A DNA stretch of 64,000 nucleotides from Sphaerolaimus hirsutus (GCA_964036195.1 OZ038451.1:12962529-13026528); one strand, 5' to 3'. Counted from the stretch's first letter, positions 33,801 through 44,900 are shown. Made by a program: numbers and translations. Notes: a model not told the origin generated them from the letters alone.

Positions 33801-34463
33801 TTCCCTGGGGAATTATTTTTTCATCAGACTTTTTTGAGGGGGAACTATTCAAGTGGGGAATTATTTTTAGTCAAAATTTTCAAGCATGCTTCTATCAATT
33901 CATTTTCAAAACAGAATAACATACCATTTTTCCGAATTGGATCCGATAAATTTATCGTATGCCTTAAGCTTATATTGATCGGTAACATGGGTGGGAATTT
34001 TTCACGTGGGGGGGAGTATTCAAGTGGGGGGTTATTCAAGTGGGGGGATAATTCAAGTGGGGGATAATTCAAGTGGGGGATTATTCAAGTGGGGAAATTA
34101 TTCAATTTCCCCCTGCTAGATGAGTGAGGAAAAGATAATTACCCCACTTATTTTTTCCTCACTCGTCTAGCAGGGGGAAATTTTTTAAGCGCGAGAATTA
34201 TTCAAGTGCAAGTTATTATTCAAGCAAATCTATTCAAACAGAGTATTTCTATTCAAACATGAATACACACGCAGATCACAATCACCCCCAAACGCCCTAC
34301 CTTGATGCACGGCAATATCACAAGCGGAACCGTCGCAGTACACCAGGGGGTTGTCGTGCTGCGGCTGGTCCTCGCCGCACACGCAGCAGCCGCCCACCAT
34401 CTCCCTGTGGCCGGGCGCGCGCCGCCGCGGGTGCTGCCGGTCGTCGCGCACCGCGCCGCCCAT
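14558..34463 (-). CDS. MLLT10: AF10/Alhambra orthologue, PHD-finger and OM-LZ protein, 15 coding exons
   Basis: AF10-type proteins read unmodified H3K27 through an N-terminal PHD/zinc-knuckle/PHD module and recruit DOT1L for H3K79 methylation through an octapeptide-motif/leucine-zipper. Exons (minus): 34496-34301, 33633-33499, 32117-32008, 31650-31547, 21831-21672, 20412-20304, 20220-19872, 19631-19132, 18910-18137, 17830-17638, 17045-16897, 16540-16263, 15873-15582, 15132-14936, 14695-14558. All fifteen join in phase to 1216 codons plus TGA, close to known orthologues. Start ATG 34463 is the first in-frame Met of exon 1; that exon begins with an acceptor, so a leader exon lies upstream. Domains: PHD module 22-195, Ala/Gln/Ser-rich middle, AT-hook KRGRPPG and basic KRQRTK, Gln tract, OM about 893-915, zipper about 917-950, Gln-rich tail. 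The donor of exon 7 (GTCAGT) is weak; others are good. The AF17 paralogue is the alternative; invertebrates have one gene. Confidence 0.92.
16263..17830 (-). CDS. MLLT10: AF10-like exons 10-12: octapeptide motif and leucine zipper
   Basis: Exon 11 (17045-16897) carries EQLLERQWEQGSQFLLGQAQ, the octapeptide motif, and exon 12 (16540-16263) carries SLLTCLHQLKTENQRLEE and MASRRDHLLAVNARL, the leucine zipper. In AF10 and AF17 this OM-LZ unit is the DOT1L-binding site and is retained in leukaemia fusions. Heptad leucines are intact. The intron between them holds two fold-back elements (16605-16880). Exon 10 (17830-17638) is an Ala/Ser/Gly linker. Confidence 0.92.
16605..16880. mobile_element. Two adjacent fold-back elements in an AF10-like intron
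   Basis: Two palindromes (about 16605-16700 and 16711-16880) share CTGTAAAATGTCAAATGTCAT arms and GGTGCCAGTCCC or GTGGCACC tips. The second has a near-perfect 70-bp arm pair around GCGAAAAGGCAACTCGG. They occupy most of the 356-bp intron between the octapeptide and zipper exons. Confidence 0.7.
18137..18910 (-). CDS. MLLT10: AF10-like exon 9: AT-hook, basic region and polyglutamine tract
   Basis: This 774-bp exon has KVGKRGRPPGSTS (AT-hook-like), AAKRQRTKNPKQ (nuclear-signal-like), then LLESVETIVQDTVIDFQRDR, a segment strongly conserved in AF10/AF17. It ends with an uninterrupted run of about 22 Gln encoded near 18349-18414, mixed CAA/CAG, followed by an Ala run. The donor is TTGA/GTGAGT. 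Confidence 0.88.
18951..19113. mobile_element. Fold-back element, GGCCCCACACAC ends, in an AF10-like intron
   Basis: GCCCCACACACTAGTTGACA at the left mirrors TGTCAACTAGTGCGTGTGGG at the right, with GGTTCCGGTCCC/GGGATCGGAACC inside. It occupies most of the 221-bp intron between exons 8 and 9. Confidence 0.65.
19132..20412 (-). CDS. MLLT10: AF10-like exons 6-8: low-complexity Ser/Gln/Ala linker
   Basis: Exon 6 (20412-20304) reads NLVNGGSGGTLRKNSS; exon 7 (20220-19872) has a QQQQPQQQQQQHQQRMQH run; exon 8 (19631-19132) has HHQQQHQQQQHNQSQ and SFSSSSTTTATIES. Such linkers between the PHD module and the AT-hook are expected to be disordered. Composition is poorly conserved, so support is from phase and GC content, not similarity. 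Confidence 0.75.
19690..19790. repeat. Fragment of a dispersed repeat with GGCTGTGGAGCC core
   Basis: ATATATAGCCATATAATGGC and the following GCTGTGGAGCC recur, in one or the other direction, near 26155-26290, 61770-61880 and 63320-63420. It appears to be a piece of the element seen whole at 61291-61968. Confidence 0.55.
21395..21653. mobile_element. Fold-back element, AGTTCCGCA family
   Basis: GGGGCCAGTTCCGCAAATTG at the left and TTCTGCGGAACTGGCACC at the right frame GAAGTGAAATGGCAAAT-like units in opposite directions. Same family as importin-13 intron 1 (9143-9618). It lies in the AF10-like intron just after exon 5. Confidence 0.65.
21672..21831 (-). CDS. MLLT10: AF10-like exon 5: end of extended PHD
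   Basis: Opens with the second half of a cysteine codon, then GQREGLLRESQSNTTVNYC and GFCPLHAKKTGESG, supplying the last zinc ligands (CGFCPLH) of the extended PHD. It is 160 bp with acceptor CAACTCGCAG and donor CAG/GTGCGT. It is separated from exon 4 by a 9.7-kb intron, by far the longest in the gene. Confidence 0.88.
22008..22206. mobile_element. Fold-back element, GCGCACACTAGT ends
   Basis: CTGCGCACACTAGTACACC and GGTGTACTGGTGTGCGTGG are inverted and the arms continue through AACTAATAAATCTG/CAGATTTATCAG. No coding content. Confidence 0.6.
22360..25310. other. CpG-rich blocks inside the long AF10-like intron
   Basis: Two blocks (about 22360-23700 and 24330-25310) are GC- and CpG-rich, in sharp contrast to the AT-rich sequence around them. 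Long frames occur on both strands, but they are Arg/Ala/Pro-rich in all frames and show no domain. Candidate internal promoters or enhancers of the AF10-like gene; 23701-24330 is AT-rich with nothing recognised. Confidence 0.4.
25512..26400. repeat. Diverged copy of the GGCTGTGGAGCC dispersed element
   Basis: GGATGGAAAAAATTTAAC near the left and CCACCCCTAGGCTCG near the right enclose text similar in order to 61291-61968, including the words CTAAGCACTAG, GTTTTCATTGGTTTTG and ATCTGGGAGCTTTT. No clear target duplication and no protein. Confidence 0.5.
26535..26830. repeat. Diverged CCGTATT-family MITE
   Basis: CAGTATTTCCTCGAAATACC near 26541 and GGGGTATTTCAAGGG near 26800 resemble the two ends of this family. 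A short related stretch of GGTGGGGTATTTCAAGG repeats lies at 29401-29510. Confidence 0.45.
27190..28400. other. CpG-rich block in the long AF10-like intron
   Basis: GC-rich on both sides of a sharp AT boundary near 28400. All six frames give Arg/Ala-rich chance products; none has a recognisable domain. A promoter for isoforms lacking the PHD module is possible but unproven. The stretch 28400-29400 is AT-rich with nothing seen. Confidence 0.4.
29545..29700. mobile_element. Fold-back element of the GTCAAATGTC family
   Basis: GGGGGCAGCACGAAGCCATG, AAGTGTCATGTAAAATGTCA and the complementary TGACATTTTGACACTTTG mark another, diverged copy of the family found in the importin-13 introns. Confidence 0.45.
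29990..31530. repeat. Two inverted copies of a GTCGACAAGTCCA element
   Basis: Units such as AAGTCGACAAGTCCA, AGTTTTGGGCT and GGACACCCCATTTTTCACA run rightwards in 29990-30520 and leftwards in 30520-31530. The right copy is interrupted by the hAT-type element at 30634-31013. A more regular copy lies at 59580-60227. Confidence 0.6.
30634..31013. mobile_element. Non-autonomous hAT-type element with GC-rich ends
   Basis: CAAGGACGTATTCAGGGGGG and GGATACGTCCCTG are inverted termini, flanked by an exact 8-bp repeat ATACCTAT (30626-30633, 31014-31021). The interior is 380 bp without coding frame and has GGCGCC motifs. Termini of the CAGGGACGTA type are usual in hAT elements. Confidence 0.8.
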
Positions 34464-34496
34464 CCGCCGACCGCCGCCGCCCAGACCGCCCAGCGT
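31547..34496 (-). CDS. MLLT10: AF10-like exons 1-4: PHD finger, zinc knuckle and start of extended PHD
   Basis: Exon 1 gives EMVGGCCVCGEDQPQHD and NPLVYCDGSACDIAVHQ; exon 2 gives CYGILHVPETEWYCARC and LTCSLCPALNGALKPADNGG; exon 3 gives WAHVICALYIPEVSFGDVN; exon 4 gives GCILCEGRGDV and GACMTCSKPGCRRAFHVT. Together they hold the C4HC3 zinc ligands of PHD1, the knuckle and the extended PHD in the order and spacing known for AF10/AF17/BRPF modules. Junctions: CATCAAG/GTAGGG, GGCG/GTTTGT, CAGCAG/GTTGGC, ACCTG/GTCGGT. Splitting the last codon as TG plus C restores a conserved cysteine. Confidence 0.9.
32728..33224. mobile_element. hAT-type element related to 10204-10721
   Basis: CAGAGTTATTAAAAG and TTTTAACAACTATG are inverted ends around ACGTAAACGTAA-type units. 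Flanks GTGTCAAC and CCGTCAAC agree at six of eight bases, consistent with an old 8-bp duplication. Lies in the AF10-like intron between exons 2 and 3. Confidence 0.55.
33773..34226. mobile_element. CCGTATT-family MITE in an AF10-like intron
   Basis: CCGTATTCACTCGAATAATTCC after TA at the left; the right end is decayed (TTCAAGCAAAT). The interior has repeated GTGGGGGATAATTCAA units. Lies between exons 1 and 2. Confidence 0.55.
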
Positions 34497-34807
34497 CTGC
34501 GAGGGGGGAGGGTGGTAGGGGGGGGAGGGTGGTAGGGGGGGAGGGTGGTAGGGGGGAGTGAGGGAATGGGGGATGGTGGAGTTGACTAAATGCGAGAAAA
34601 ATGTTAAGAATACAGGGTGCATATTTTAATACTAAATCTTACTGAAACTGAAATTTTTCTAATTTTTAGCAGAAAAATATAAAATAATTGAATATTATCT
34701 TAAATTGAAGGATTGTACTGATTTTTAGGAAACTTTATCAAAATAAATAAATATCAACGGAGTGGAATTTTATTCTATATAATTTTCATAAATTTTTTTA
34801 AAAACAT

Positions 34808-35350
34808 TTTTACTCACATTGTAAATACTGACCAATGGTTTTGAAATCATTTTCTAAAATTCGAATTTTGAATATCATCGTTTTGGAATTTCATTGCCAA
34901 ATGTCATAATGTTTTTGGTAGTTTTCAACTTTCTGTTATTAGGTGTTTTTTCAACTTTCGGTTATTTGGTTATTGTGCGTGCGCACACTAGTTTTCACAC
35001 GAAATTTCGAAAACTCACAAATCAGCTTAGAACGCATTTGAGTTTTTACAATGAGGTGGCCGTCAACTACCATTGATGGAGATGACTCATTGTGAAAAAC
35101 TAAAACACGTTTAAATCTCATTTATGAGTTTTCAAATTTTCGTGTGAAACTAGGGTATGCAGGCACAATAACCAAATAACCGAAAGTTGATAAAACCACC
35201 TAATAACTGGAAATGGAAAACTACCCAAAACATTCTGACATTTGGCAATGAAATTCCAAAACGATTATATTCAAAATTCGAATTTTACAAAATGATTTCA
35301 AAACCATTGAATTGGACAGTTTGCCACTGTATTTACGATGTGAGTAAAAA
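34808..35350. repeat. Large palindrome upstream of AF10-like exon 1
   Basis: The arms mirror each other over about 270 bp around a centre near 35078: ATTGCCAAATGTCATAATG at the left pairs with CATTCTGACATTTGGCAAT at the right. Probably a fold-back element; no coding content. 35350-36500 is AT-rich with nothing recognised. Confidence 0.6.
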
Positions 35351-36499
35351 TGTTTAAAAAAGTAAAATTCATTCCCCGTGGTAAAAATTTATTTCGCATT
35401 CTAAAAAAATGTTTTAAAATTTTCAATTTTTGTTTGCCATCGTTACTAACGTTCCATATCGTAACAGTTTCAGACTGCAGCAAAGGTGTTTTCAGTTATT
35501 GGGCCTTCAAGGTAGTGCAATACGGATTTGATACAAATTACCTAATTGAAATATGAAACAATTCACCTCTCCCACTTAAACTAGTCTTGTAAGTTTTCAG
35601 AAATGACAGATTTCGTAACATATTGAATTTCAAAGCTATAAGATTTTGTTGACACCACTTGAAAAATTCGCAACAAAACGAAGATCGATCAGAAATCATG
35701 TTGTAGTAGTTAATTGAACTCACTATTTACAATTAGTAGGTTCAGCAAACTACCACGATGCCAAATCAATATTACAAATTTCAACACCTCATTTTTCGGC
35801 CCTTTTTCAAATGTTTCTCCAAAATCTTTTTACAAAAATATATAATGCATCATTTTAATGTGATTTTTTGCAGGTAAAACATATTTAAATCACCCAAAGT
35901 GAGTATAGAGCAAAAGGGAATATGTATGAAGTATCACACAATTGGGGGCGAAAAAAAGTTTTTCAAAAACGTTTGATTTGATTTTTGGAAAAAAAACTTT
36001 TGATTTTTCATAAAGAAATCACGCTGCGAATAGTGATTTTAAAAAAATATTTTTTTTAAATCAGTTGAAAAGATCAAGTGCCATGCTGCAATCATTTTTC
36101 ATAAACTTTCTATAAATATTTGTCATATAAAAAAAGCGCACGGATTATTTGAGGGGACCCTCGAAAGTAAAAAATGCAATGGTAACAAAATTTACATCCA
36201 GGAAATATTGTAGGTTCAACTTTTACCAAAATTTTGTTGTCTATAATATTTCCTTCATAAAATTATAACTTTTTTTCACAACTTCATATAATCAAAAATG
36301 ACCAACGGTTATTTCCCTTTTACCCTAGTGTACCTAAATGTACGTACGTAACGCTCTCACGCGTACGTGCACATTAGCACACTAAGGCGCACCACACACA
36401 AGCACACAACCTGTCAAGTGGGCCTGTTTTTCATCCAATAATTAGAATTATTGAAGATAAAAATTCTGCTTACACTTCCAAAAAACCTTCGAACATATA

Positions 36500-37850
36500 G
36501 CTCAAAATTTAACTGTGTGGCGCGACCGAAAATGCGCCCAGCTCCCAATTTGGCAGCATGCCAACATTGGCCACAGGCTACAAATAGCATATAAAGCAAT
36601 CGATAATGCTCGCCGCGTCGCTTATTATTTCCGATATTACCTGCGGCCGCACTGGAGTAGTCAGCTTGCCGGATGTATTCAGAAATCACTGATAAGCCGC
36701 GCTGCTTAATTCGTCGCTGAAGTCAAGCCGAGTAAGTCAACGCCGAGTCGATAAATCCATCCCCGGCGAGAATAAATATAGTTAGCGCAGTCGCGTGTAG
36801 TTAGTTGGCAGTTTGAAACGCGCATCACGTGCTGCGCAGTTGAAAATGTCGAAAATTAGAAATGATTTTTTCGTAAATAGAAACAGGCGGGGAGGGAAAA
36901 AAACACAGGCACAAAACGAACATAACTACGGAGTCTGATTTGATCTCGCACCCAGAGCAAAAACATTGAACATGGTAAAAATACGCGATAAATTTTGTCG
37001 CAAAGTGCCGGGGCCAGTGCGATTTTTGTATGCGACTGCGAAACGCAGCGCGGCAGGTGAGGAGAAATGCGTTTTCGTCGCATCCGAACGACGCGCGGCG
37101 GCGCGCAAAAATATTCGGGTAAGAGCGGGTGGAAAAACACCGGTCTTGTCAAATTTTACAGTGGTAGGTACCGGTCTAGACCAGGGCGGCGCGATCGAAA
37201 TGCATAAATATATTCGTTCTATGCAGACTTGCCGGGCCGGGCGCGCGGCAATACACAATACAGCGGGGCGACGCGCGGCATGCGCGCCCGCCCGCGTGTG
37301 TGCATAAAGGTGTACGCGCGGCGGGCATGTACGCGCCGGGGCTGCGCAGCGAGTCGGGGCCGCTGCCACCGAGAGACGCGCGCCCATGCGCCGCCGCTCC
37401 AATTGCACATGACGCCCGGTCGCGTACTCGCCCAGTACTCGCGCAGTACGCATTTGGTCGGCGGTACGCGCGCTGCCGTTGTAGCGACGACTCGTCGCGC
37501 GCGCGACACGCGTACGAGAAACTAGTTGAACGCAGATATTACCGCAAAATGGGCATTTCTACGAAGACACACTATTTCTCTCGAACGCACAACATCTCGT
37601 CTCACTAACCACCCTCAATTTACAACACCGACTGTACTCAGGCGGCGAATTTCCGCAGCGGCACAAAGTGCCGCGACACGGGGCGGCATATATCGACCGG
37701 CCGCGAGGGGCTGGGGAGGGGGCATGCAAAAAGGCCGGCCGAGGTGTCCTTGCTGCATTCCTCGGGCCCGAATTGAGGGATGGCCCAGCGGTTCATTGAC
37801 TGCACAATTACAATCTCTTTCATGAGACAAAAGCGCTTTCAAGGGAGGGG
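36500..37850. other. CpG-rich block, candidate promoter region of the AF10-like gene
   Basis: A GC- and CpG-rich stretch 2-3 kb upstream (on the minus strand) of the first recognised AF10-like exon, which itself begins at an acceptor and so needs a leader exon. No domain-bearing frame. 37850-38700 holds a C run (38050-38063) and a TG microsatellite (38314-38331). Confidence 0.4.
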
Positions 37851-38699
37851 GGTTCTGGGCTATTTACTAGCGGAGACGCTGCAAAAAAAACTTCGCAAGT
37901 AGAAAATGCCGGTAAATGCAACTGAAATAAAACGCATAAAACGCGGCATTACCTGTACATAAACCCGCGTATGTATATACATGTATTTACAGTGTACATA
38001 AATACGTTTTAGGTATACATAAATACGTATGCGCATAGTGGTGGCGTTCTCCCCCCCCCCCCCCACCTTGCACAACAAGCTGTTTTTGTATTTTCCAATT
38101 CTATGCGGTGCGGCCGCCGCGGCGGCGGTTGTTGTTTACGTTGCTTTGAATATTTGCAGTCGGCAAGGGGCCGGCATTTCGTCACGCCGTGTAAAAAGGT
38201 ATTTCGCCACGAAGTTTCTATTTACTTCTTGTTTGTTCATTTGGCCCCGTTGCTGTTTGAAAACAAATTCAATGCAACTTTCACACTTGCGCATTTGAAT
38301 ATTTTTGCAGTTTGTGTGTGTGTGTGTGTGTGCATATTTTGATCAAAGCCGAAATGTGTGAAAAGTGTCAAAAGGTTTTATTTTGCCGACGCCCCGCATT
38401 TCAGTGCAGTGACGTGTCTTAAAAAATACCGGATATCCTCGAATTACCGCCAGGGTCTAATTCAAGCAGACAAGTAAAGAGACAACTTACAAGAGACGAG
38501 TCTAGAAACAAATGCCAAGTCATGAGAAAAGTGGTGAAATGATAAGCAAAAATAAAAGGAAAAGTGACATTCTGGTGCAGCAACAAACAAGTATAATAAT
38601 CATATCATTTTTCTAAAAAATATTAAATAATCACTAAAAACCGACATCTAGTGTAGTATTTGATTGAATTAATTCAATCAAATACTACACTAGTATGTC

Positions 38700-38990
38700 T
38701 TCCAGTGTGAAAATTGCTCTCACATGTGAAAAAGTAGTAGTTTTTACATTTTCCATGAAAAAAGTACCCACTTTTACATATTCTATGAAGATAAGTGCTC
38801 AGTTTTACATTTTCTGAGGAAAAAAGTACTCGATTTTACCTTTTCCTGTAAAAAATTTATTTTACTCACGTTTACTCATGAGTATGGGTAAAACAAAAGT
38901 ACTTTACATTTTATGGATCCAGGGGTGAGTAAAAAAGTATTTTACATATAAATATACTTTCAAAAAAGTTCAGTATTTATAACAACTCTG
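38700..38990. repeat. Partial element with hAT-type AACAACTCTG end
   Basis: CAGTATTTATAACAACTCTG at the right and repeated AAAAGTACCCACTTTTACA units resemble the family at 10204 and 3091. The left terminus is not clear. Confidence 0.4.
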
Positions 38991-39629
38991 TACTGGCCCC
39001 AGCACCCACTTTCGCAAAAAAGAAAAGTATTATATTTGATAAAGTAGGGTGGGTAGGTAAATCGGGTGGGCGCCTAGGGTGTCAACTTTCCGTTTTCCGT
39101 TTTTGTTTTCCACAGGCAAAATTTTTCTGTAACCGTCTTCCAGCCCCTGAATTTTTTCCAGCCACCGATTTTTTTCCATTTCCGTTTCCATTTTTCTGGC
39201 TCATTTTTTATTTACCAGCTAAATTTTCAGTTTTTCTGCTTTTTCCATTTTCCAGCTCCATTTTCTGTTGTTTTTTTTCTCTCTCCTTTTTTTCATTTTC
39301 CACCTCATTTTCCCTTTTTCTTGCTCAACCTTCTGTTTTCTGTTTCAACGAAACTGGTAAAACTGCATGCAAAGTTGTTATAAAAGGTACGTACGTTTAC
39401 TCGAAAAATACGCGTACGCGAGTGCGCGGTAAATACATTTACATATATAGTTCTTTTAAATACCGTACGCACTTGTACGCGTACATTTTCAAAGCATACG
39501 CGTACGGAAAATGTATTTCAGAAAATTCAATGTGGGACATACCGTATTTCCTCGATATACCCCCTCAAAATGGTCACTATGAGTTTATAAACCCCCCTCG
39601 AAATACCCCCCACCCAAATATAGTGTATA

Positions 39630-40054
39630 CCGTATTACCTCGAATTAACCCCCCCTTGAATTGACCCCCCCCTCGAAATACCCCCCCTAAAATTCGGCTG
39701 AGGAAATAATAAACCCCCCCCTCGAAATACCCCCCCCCTAAAATTGAGTGTAAAGGGAACGTACATTACAAATACTGCAGTTTGTGATCTGTACAATGCA
39801 GAACACGCGTTAAAACTGATGATTGAGTGACGTTAGGGAAGATTGTATGTATATTTACAGTTATATATGCCTATAACCACATATACATCTATATAATCGT
39901 TAAATTTTTCTACGTCTCAGTATGGGGAATTTCCGAAAATTTCTGGCGAAATAATAGACCCCCCCCTCGAATAAACCCCCCCCTCGAATTATCCCCCCCT
40001 CAAATTTTGCTGGCGAAATAATAAACCCCCTGGGGGTATTTCGAGGTAATACGG
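39630..40054. mobile_element. CCGTATT-family MITE, near copy of 410-831
   Basis: CCGTATTACCTCGAATTAAC and GGTAATACGG ends are TA-flanked; 425 bp. The inner words (AATTCGGCTGAGGAAATAAT, GTGACGTTAGGGAAG) match 410-831 closely. A piece of a second copy abuts at 39541-39628. Confidence 0.75.
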
Positions 40055-41443
40055 TAGATAACGTAAATGACAAAAGCTACGATTTGTGATCCGCGAAGCG
40101 TAGAACACACGTTAAAGACAATGACTGTGTTATGTTAGAACAGGGTTTATACCGTCTAGGTACATATGAAGGGTGTGTACTTCTAAAAGTACCGATCTAC
40201 AAAAAATCGATTTTGAGATAATCACAATTTAAAGTTTGGAGTATGCAATTCCCACACATGAGTATTGGGTATGGGTATTTTGAGTATGGGTACTTGGGGT
40301 ATATTTAGTGATGTAAAAGCGCCATGGCGCTGGCGCCTGGCGCTAGCGCCAAAGCAAAAAGCGCCATGGCGCTTTTGGCGCTTGGCGCTATGATGCCGTG
40401 GCGCCATTGGCGCTTGGCGCTAGCGTTTTAAAAAGCGCCAAAAAAGCGCCAAGTGGTTCAAAAAATATATCATTTTTTATGTAAAAATACCTTGTGTGCA
40501 TAATTTACATGAGTAAATGTGTTGAGGAAGAACAAATCTACGTATTTACTTGCTTATCTTGTAAACCATTTCCATGCAAGGATATCCAAAACTTTACCGG
40601 AATAATGGGCCTAATGATTCCCATCCCAATTCAAAGCTTGCTTACGAGCCGCCGAACGACGTTCAAATGCACGTTCGATGTTCAAATGCACGTTCGACGT
40701 TCAAATGCACGTTCGACATTCAAATGCACGTTCGCCGTAAATATAAAAATCTAAGCACTTTTTTCGAGATGGCTTGCCATTGTTACCGTATTTCTTCAAA
40801 TAGAAAAGCGTCATTTTTTTTTTCCAACTTTTTCACCTGGCATTCTATTGGAGGCCTTTTTATTGGAGGCTGCCATTCTATTTTTTCACAAATATTTTTC
40901 ACACATTCTTCATTTGAACATAGTGTTTTTATGGAACATAAACAACATTCCATATCACAGAATCAATTCAAACAATACCAAATGTGAAAACAACCATGAA
41001 TCTTCCAACGTAATTTCTACCTGCCGTTATATTGGGGGAGGGGTGCCATTTTATGGTTTTCGTGGGCATGCAAACGTGCTAAAACCTGCCGTTCTATTGT
41101 AGGTGTAGTTCTATTGGAGGTAGGTGATTCTATTAGAAGAAATACCCAACTCTCAGATGTAAAATAACATCAGATAAAGAAAAGTTAACTCGATTTGACT
41201 TATTTATATCATGCTTATCACACAAATATGTAACTAGCACTGCATTAGCATGGTTGCACTTTATGAGCAGCAAAATTTTTTGGCGCTGGCGCTATTGGCG
41301 CTTGGCGCCAACATCCTTTGGTGCCATTGGCGCTTGGCGCCATGGTTCAGAAAGGCGCCATGGCGCTTTTGGCGCTTGGGGCTATTTTGCTGTGGCGCCA
41401 TTGCCGCTTGGCGCTCGCATGCCAAAAGCGCCATGGCGCTTTT

Positions 41444-41806
41444 TGTGCCGCATTTGATGATTTATGGCACGGCAGTTAATGATCATCTTATTTGCATTCC
41501 TATTTTGCACCTTTAAACGAACCTTTAAGCGAAATTGTTTTGGTTAAACTTATCTCGCCGCATACCTGTATGTAGACATAATAATGCTCTTATTTGAATG
41601 CTGTTCTGAAATGTTACATGTAAAGGTGATTCGGCGGTAGCTTTTTGCGAGCGAACGTTTTCAATTCATTCTGTTGAATAGAGAGTTTTTTTTAACTGCG
41701 AATAAACGTGGAGAACAAATTTGAATTCGATTTATACCATCATAACAACTTCTGAAATCCCTTTGAAAATAATAATTAAGTCACCAAATCAATTAGGGAT
41801 TTTATA
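41444..41806 (+). repeat. 5' LTR of the BEL/Pao element
   Basis: 363 bp, TG start. Carries GAATAAACG, a possible polyadenylation signal, about 100 bp before its end. It should hold the promoter. Confidence 0.93.
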
Positions 41807-41824
41807 TGGCGCAGCCGGCATCCT
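41807..41824 (+). other. Candidate primer-binding site
   Basis: TGGCGCAGCCGGCATCCT follows the 5' LTR at once and starts with TGG, complementary to a tRNA CCA end. The tRNA is not identified. Confidence 0.5.
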
Positions 41825-41938
41825 AGTTTACTAGGTGTCACGAGAAACGGCTTTTTGCGGAGAGCCGCCCAGCAGCAAATTTTAAAAATTCAAATAAAAT
41901 CACAATAAATTGTTTTAATTCACACAGAATTCACAAAA

Positions 41939-44900
41939 ATGAGTGATTTAACAGCGACTAGGCCGATGCGCGCGTCGCTCAACGCGTACCGCACGCAAGC
42001 GATCACGCTATTGAAAGAAAATATACCTTATTACAAAGCTGACCCTACGATTTCGGCGCAACAAAATATCACTGTGGCAGAAAGTGCCATAACTGCACTA
42101 ATTCACCTCAACAACAAAGTCACTATAAAATCGGAATGTCTACAAACAGCGGCCGACAAGTATTCTGAACTAGTGCAGCAGATAATTAGAGAAGCAATGC
42201 TCCCTAGTGCGGCCGCCAGCGTAAAAGAATTAGCTTCACAAGAAACAACAAAAATGGAAGAAGTGCTATACAACGAGCAAGGCTTCTATGTGGTCATTGA
42301 TAAATTGAGAGAACGCAGCGCGTACCTACTAGCGCAAATTGAAGTCACAAAACGACAAATTCAGGACTTAAAACACCCAAGTGAGTCCTTGAATGCTTCG
42401 GGCACAAGTTCCTCGGGAAATCAAAACACCCCAACAAGAAAACAAGGGTTGCTGAGAATGCCAAAAGTAGATCTCAAAAAATACGATGGCGACCCATTAA
42501 AATGGGAAACCTGGTGGAATATTTATCTTGACCAAATTCACACAAGAGATGACCTAACTGAAGGGTTGAAAATGACGTATCTGAGCTATGCGTTAACTGG
42601 TGAAGCGGAAAAGCTGCTCGCCGGAAAAAATTTTGATGGGTCTGATTATGACACCACTATTGAACTACTGAAATCAAATTTCGGCAACACAGCTCAAGTC
42701 ACAAATGCGTTGTGGGGGGCGCTAAATAAACTGGAAACACCGTCGAGCAGAGGTGACAGTTTAATGGCATTTCATCGCGACTTATGCGCGACCCTCTCAC
42801 AATTAGATAAAAGAGGTGAAACAGTTGAATCGGGGTCAGTGTTGAATAAAATAAAAAGCTATTTAACAAATAACATTTTAATTGCAGTGTCAGAAGAGGA
42901 CAGAAACGCGCGCCGAGGCCAACCAGAAGCATCCATGACAGTGAACAGGTTCGTGAGTGCTTTACAAGCCGTTGCAAAAGCGCGGATGTCAATTCTGACT
43001 GATAATTCGGAAAAGTCACAAAATCAAACAAATGCAACGAATCAAAGTAAATTCAAAAAGAAGTCACAAGTTTTTCACAACACGGTGGGGTTTTCTGGTA
43101 CTGAAGTAAAAGATGACAATTCACACAGCTCGGCGGCGGCAGCTACTCAGAGTGCTGGGTACCGCAGCGCACCGAAAAAAGATGAAAAATCAGTGCCGCC
43201 CGCCTATGGGTGCTTGTTCTGTGAATACACCAATCACTACTCTACGGACTGCAAAAAGTTCCCGGACGTAGCATCTAGAATTCAAAGCCTAAAAAAGAAG
43301 ACAGAAACCTGCCTGCGGTGCACAAAATGGGGTCACTTGAAGAAAGATTGTCGCACAAACCTCTCATGCTACTACTGCCGGGCGAGAGAAGAACATCACA
43401 GCGCTCTGTGTCCCGTGCAGTTTGGTGGAAAAAAGAACGCCAAAAATCAACAAAACAGCTCAAATTCACAAACTACGACGAAGCGCAGTTCGACGGAGAA
43501 GACTGGATCGACGACTGCGAACAGCATGCATGTGTATTCAGAGATACAAGAAGAAAATGCGGAAGACAGCACACTGGCAGCAGCAGCACCGATCCGGAAT
43601 TCACCAAGTAAGCCTAATTTGTACCCAACGGTACGTTTGCAAGTGGCCCGGGCAGCAATTTTAAACAAAGAAAATGGTCTGACGTCTGATTTTCTGGACA
43701 TTTTCTTTGACTCAGGGTGCGAATATTCATTCATAAAGGCAGAAATCGCTGAAGATTTAGAATTGCCAGTAAAAAGTGAAGTCACATTGAGAATGAATGT
43801 ATTCGCGACCCCAGAACCAATAAAAGTAAAAGCTAAAATAGTAGAGGCGCATATCCCAATGGGTCACAAAAATAAAGATGACATCAAATTAACTTTGAGA
43901 GCAGTGGAAGACTTGGCAACATACTGCCAACCACCCCCACTGTCCGACAACGACAAAAGAACAATTTACAGACACTGGGGCACCAATGCCCAGCGCAAAT
44001 TTGCCGAAAAATTCGAGCCAGATAAAACGAAATCACAGTATCAATTGAACAGACCATCGCTGGTCATAGGTCAAGATAACTTTTGGAAGTTTCACATACA
44101 ACCCTCGGGAGTCATTTTGCCCTCAGGGTTACTCGTAGTTGAATCAACCCTGGGAAACATGTTTGCAGGGGCAATTAACAGTGTAGACAATGAAAATGAT
44201 GATAACATCATCTCGGCCTCGTCAGCGTGTTCATCAACTGCAGTAGCTGTAGGTAAAGAAACGCTGCGAGAATTTCACAGTTTAGAAGCGGTCGGCATCA
44301 AAGACGACCCATACGCCGTCGATGACGATGTCGCGGAAGAATTGATAATAAATTCCATTCAATTCAACGTCACAGAAAATCGATACTATGTCGATTGGCC
44401 ATATAAAGATAACATAAAAGATCTACCAACTAACAGGGCTGAGGCCTTCTCTCGATTGAAATCGTTACTAAGAAGATTACAAAAGGATCCCGAGTTGTTC
44501 ACCACAAATGCTAAAGTGCTAAAAGATCAGATGGAACAGGGGGTGATTGAAGAAAGCCCCGAAAACGCAAGAAATGAGCAAATCCATTATTTGCCACATT
44601 CACCAGTTCTCACGCCGGGTAAATCAACTGCCTGCCGCATTGTTTATGATGGCTCAGCAGGCAAGCCAAGTTTAAATGAATGTCTTTATCGAGGGCCAAT
44701 TACAACCCCCTTGGCATTGGGACTCTTGATGCGGTTCCGGGGGGGTAAATTCACATTAATGGCGGACATCGAGAAAGCATTCCTACAAATTGGGTTGCAC
44801 CCACAAGCACGAAATTATGCAACGTTCTTCTGGCTGAAAGACCCATCGAACCCATCAACTGAAAACAACATAATCACACTACGATTCACAAGAGTCCTCT

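Noticed and set aside
43318-43785. Additional frames inside the gag region
   Set aside because: Overlap the intact polyprotein, have no splice signal like that at 49561, and are interrupted soon.
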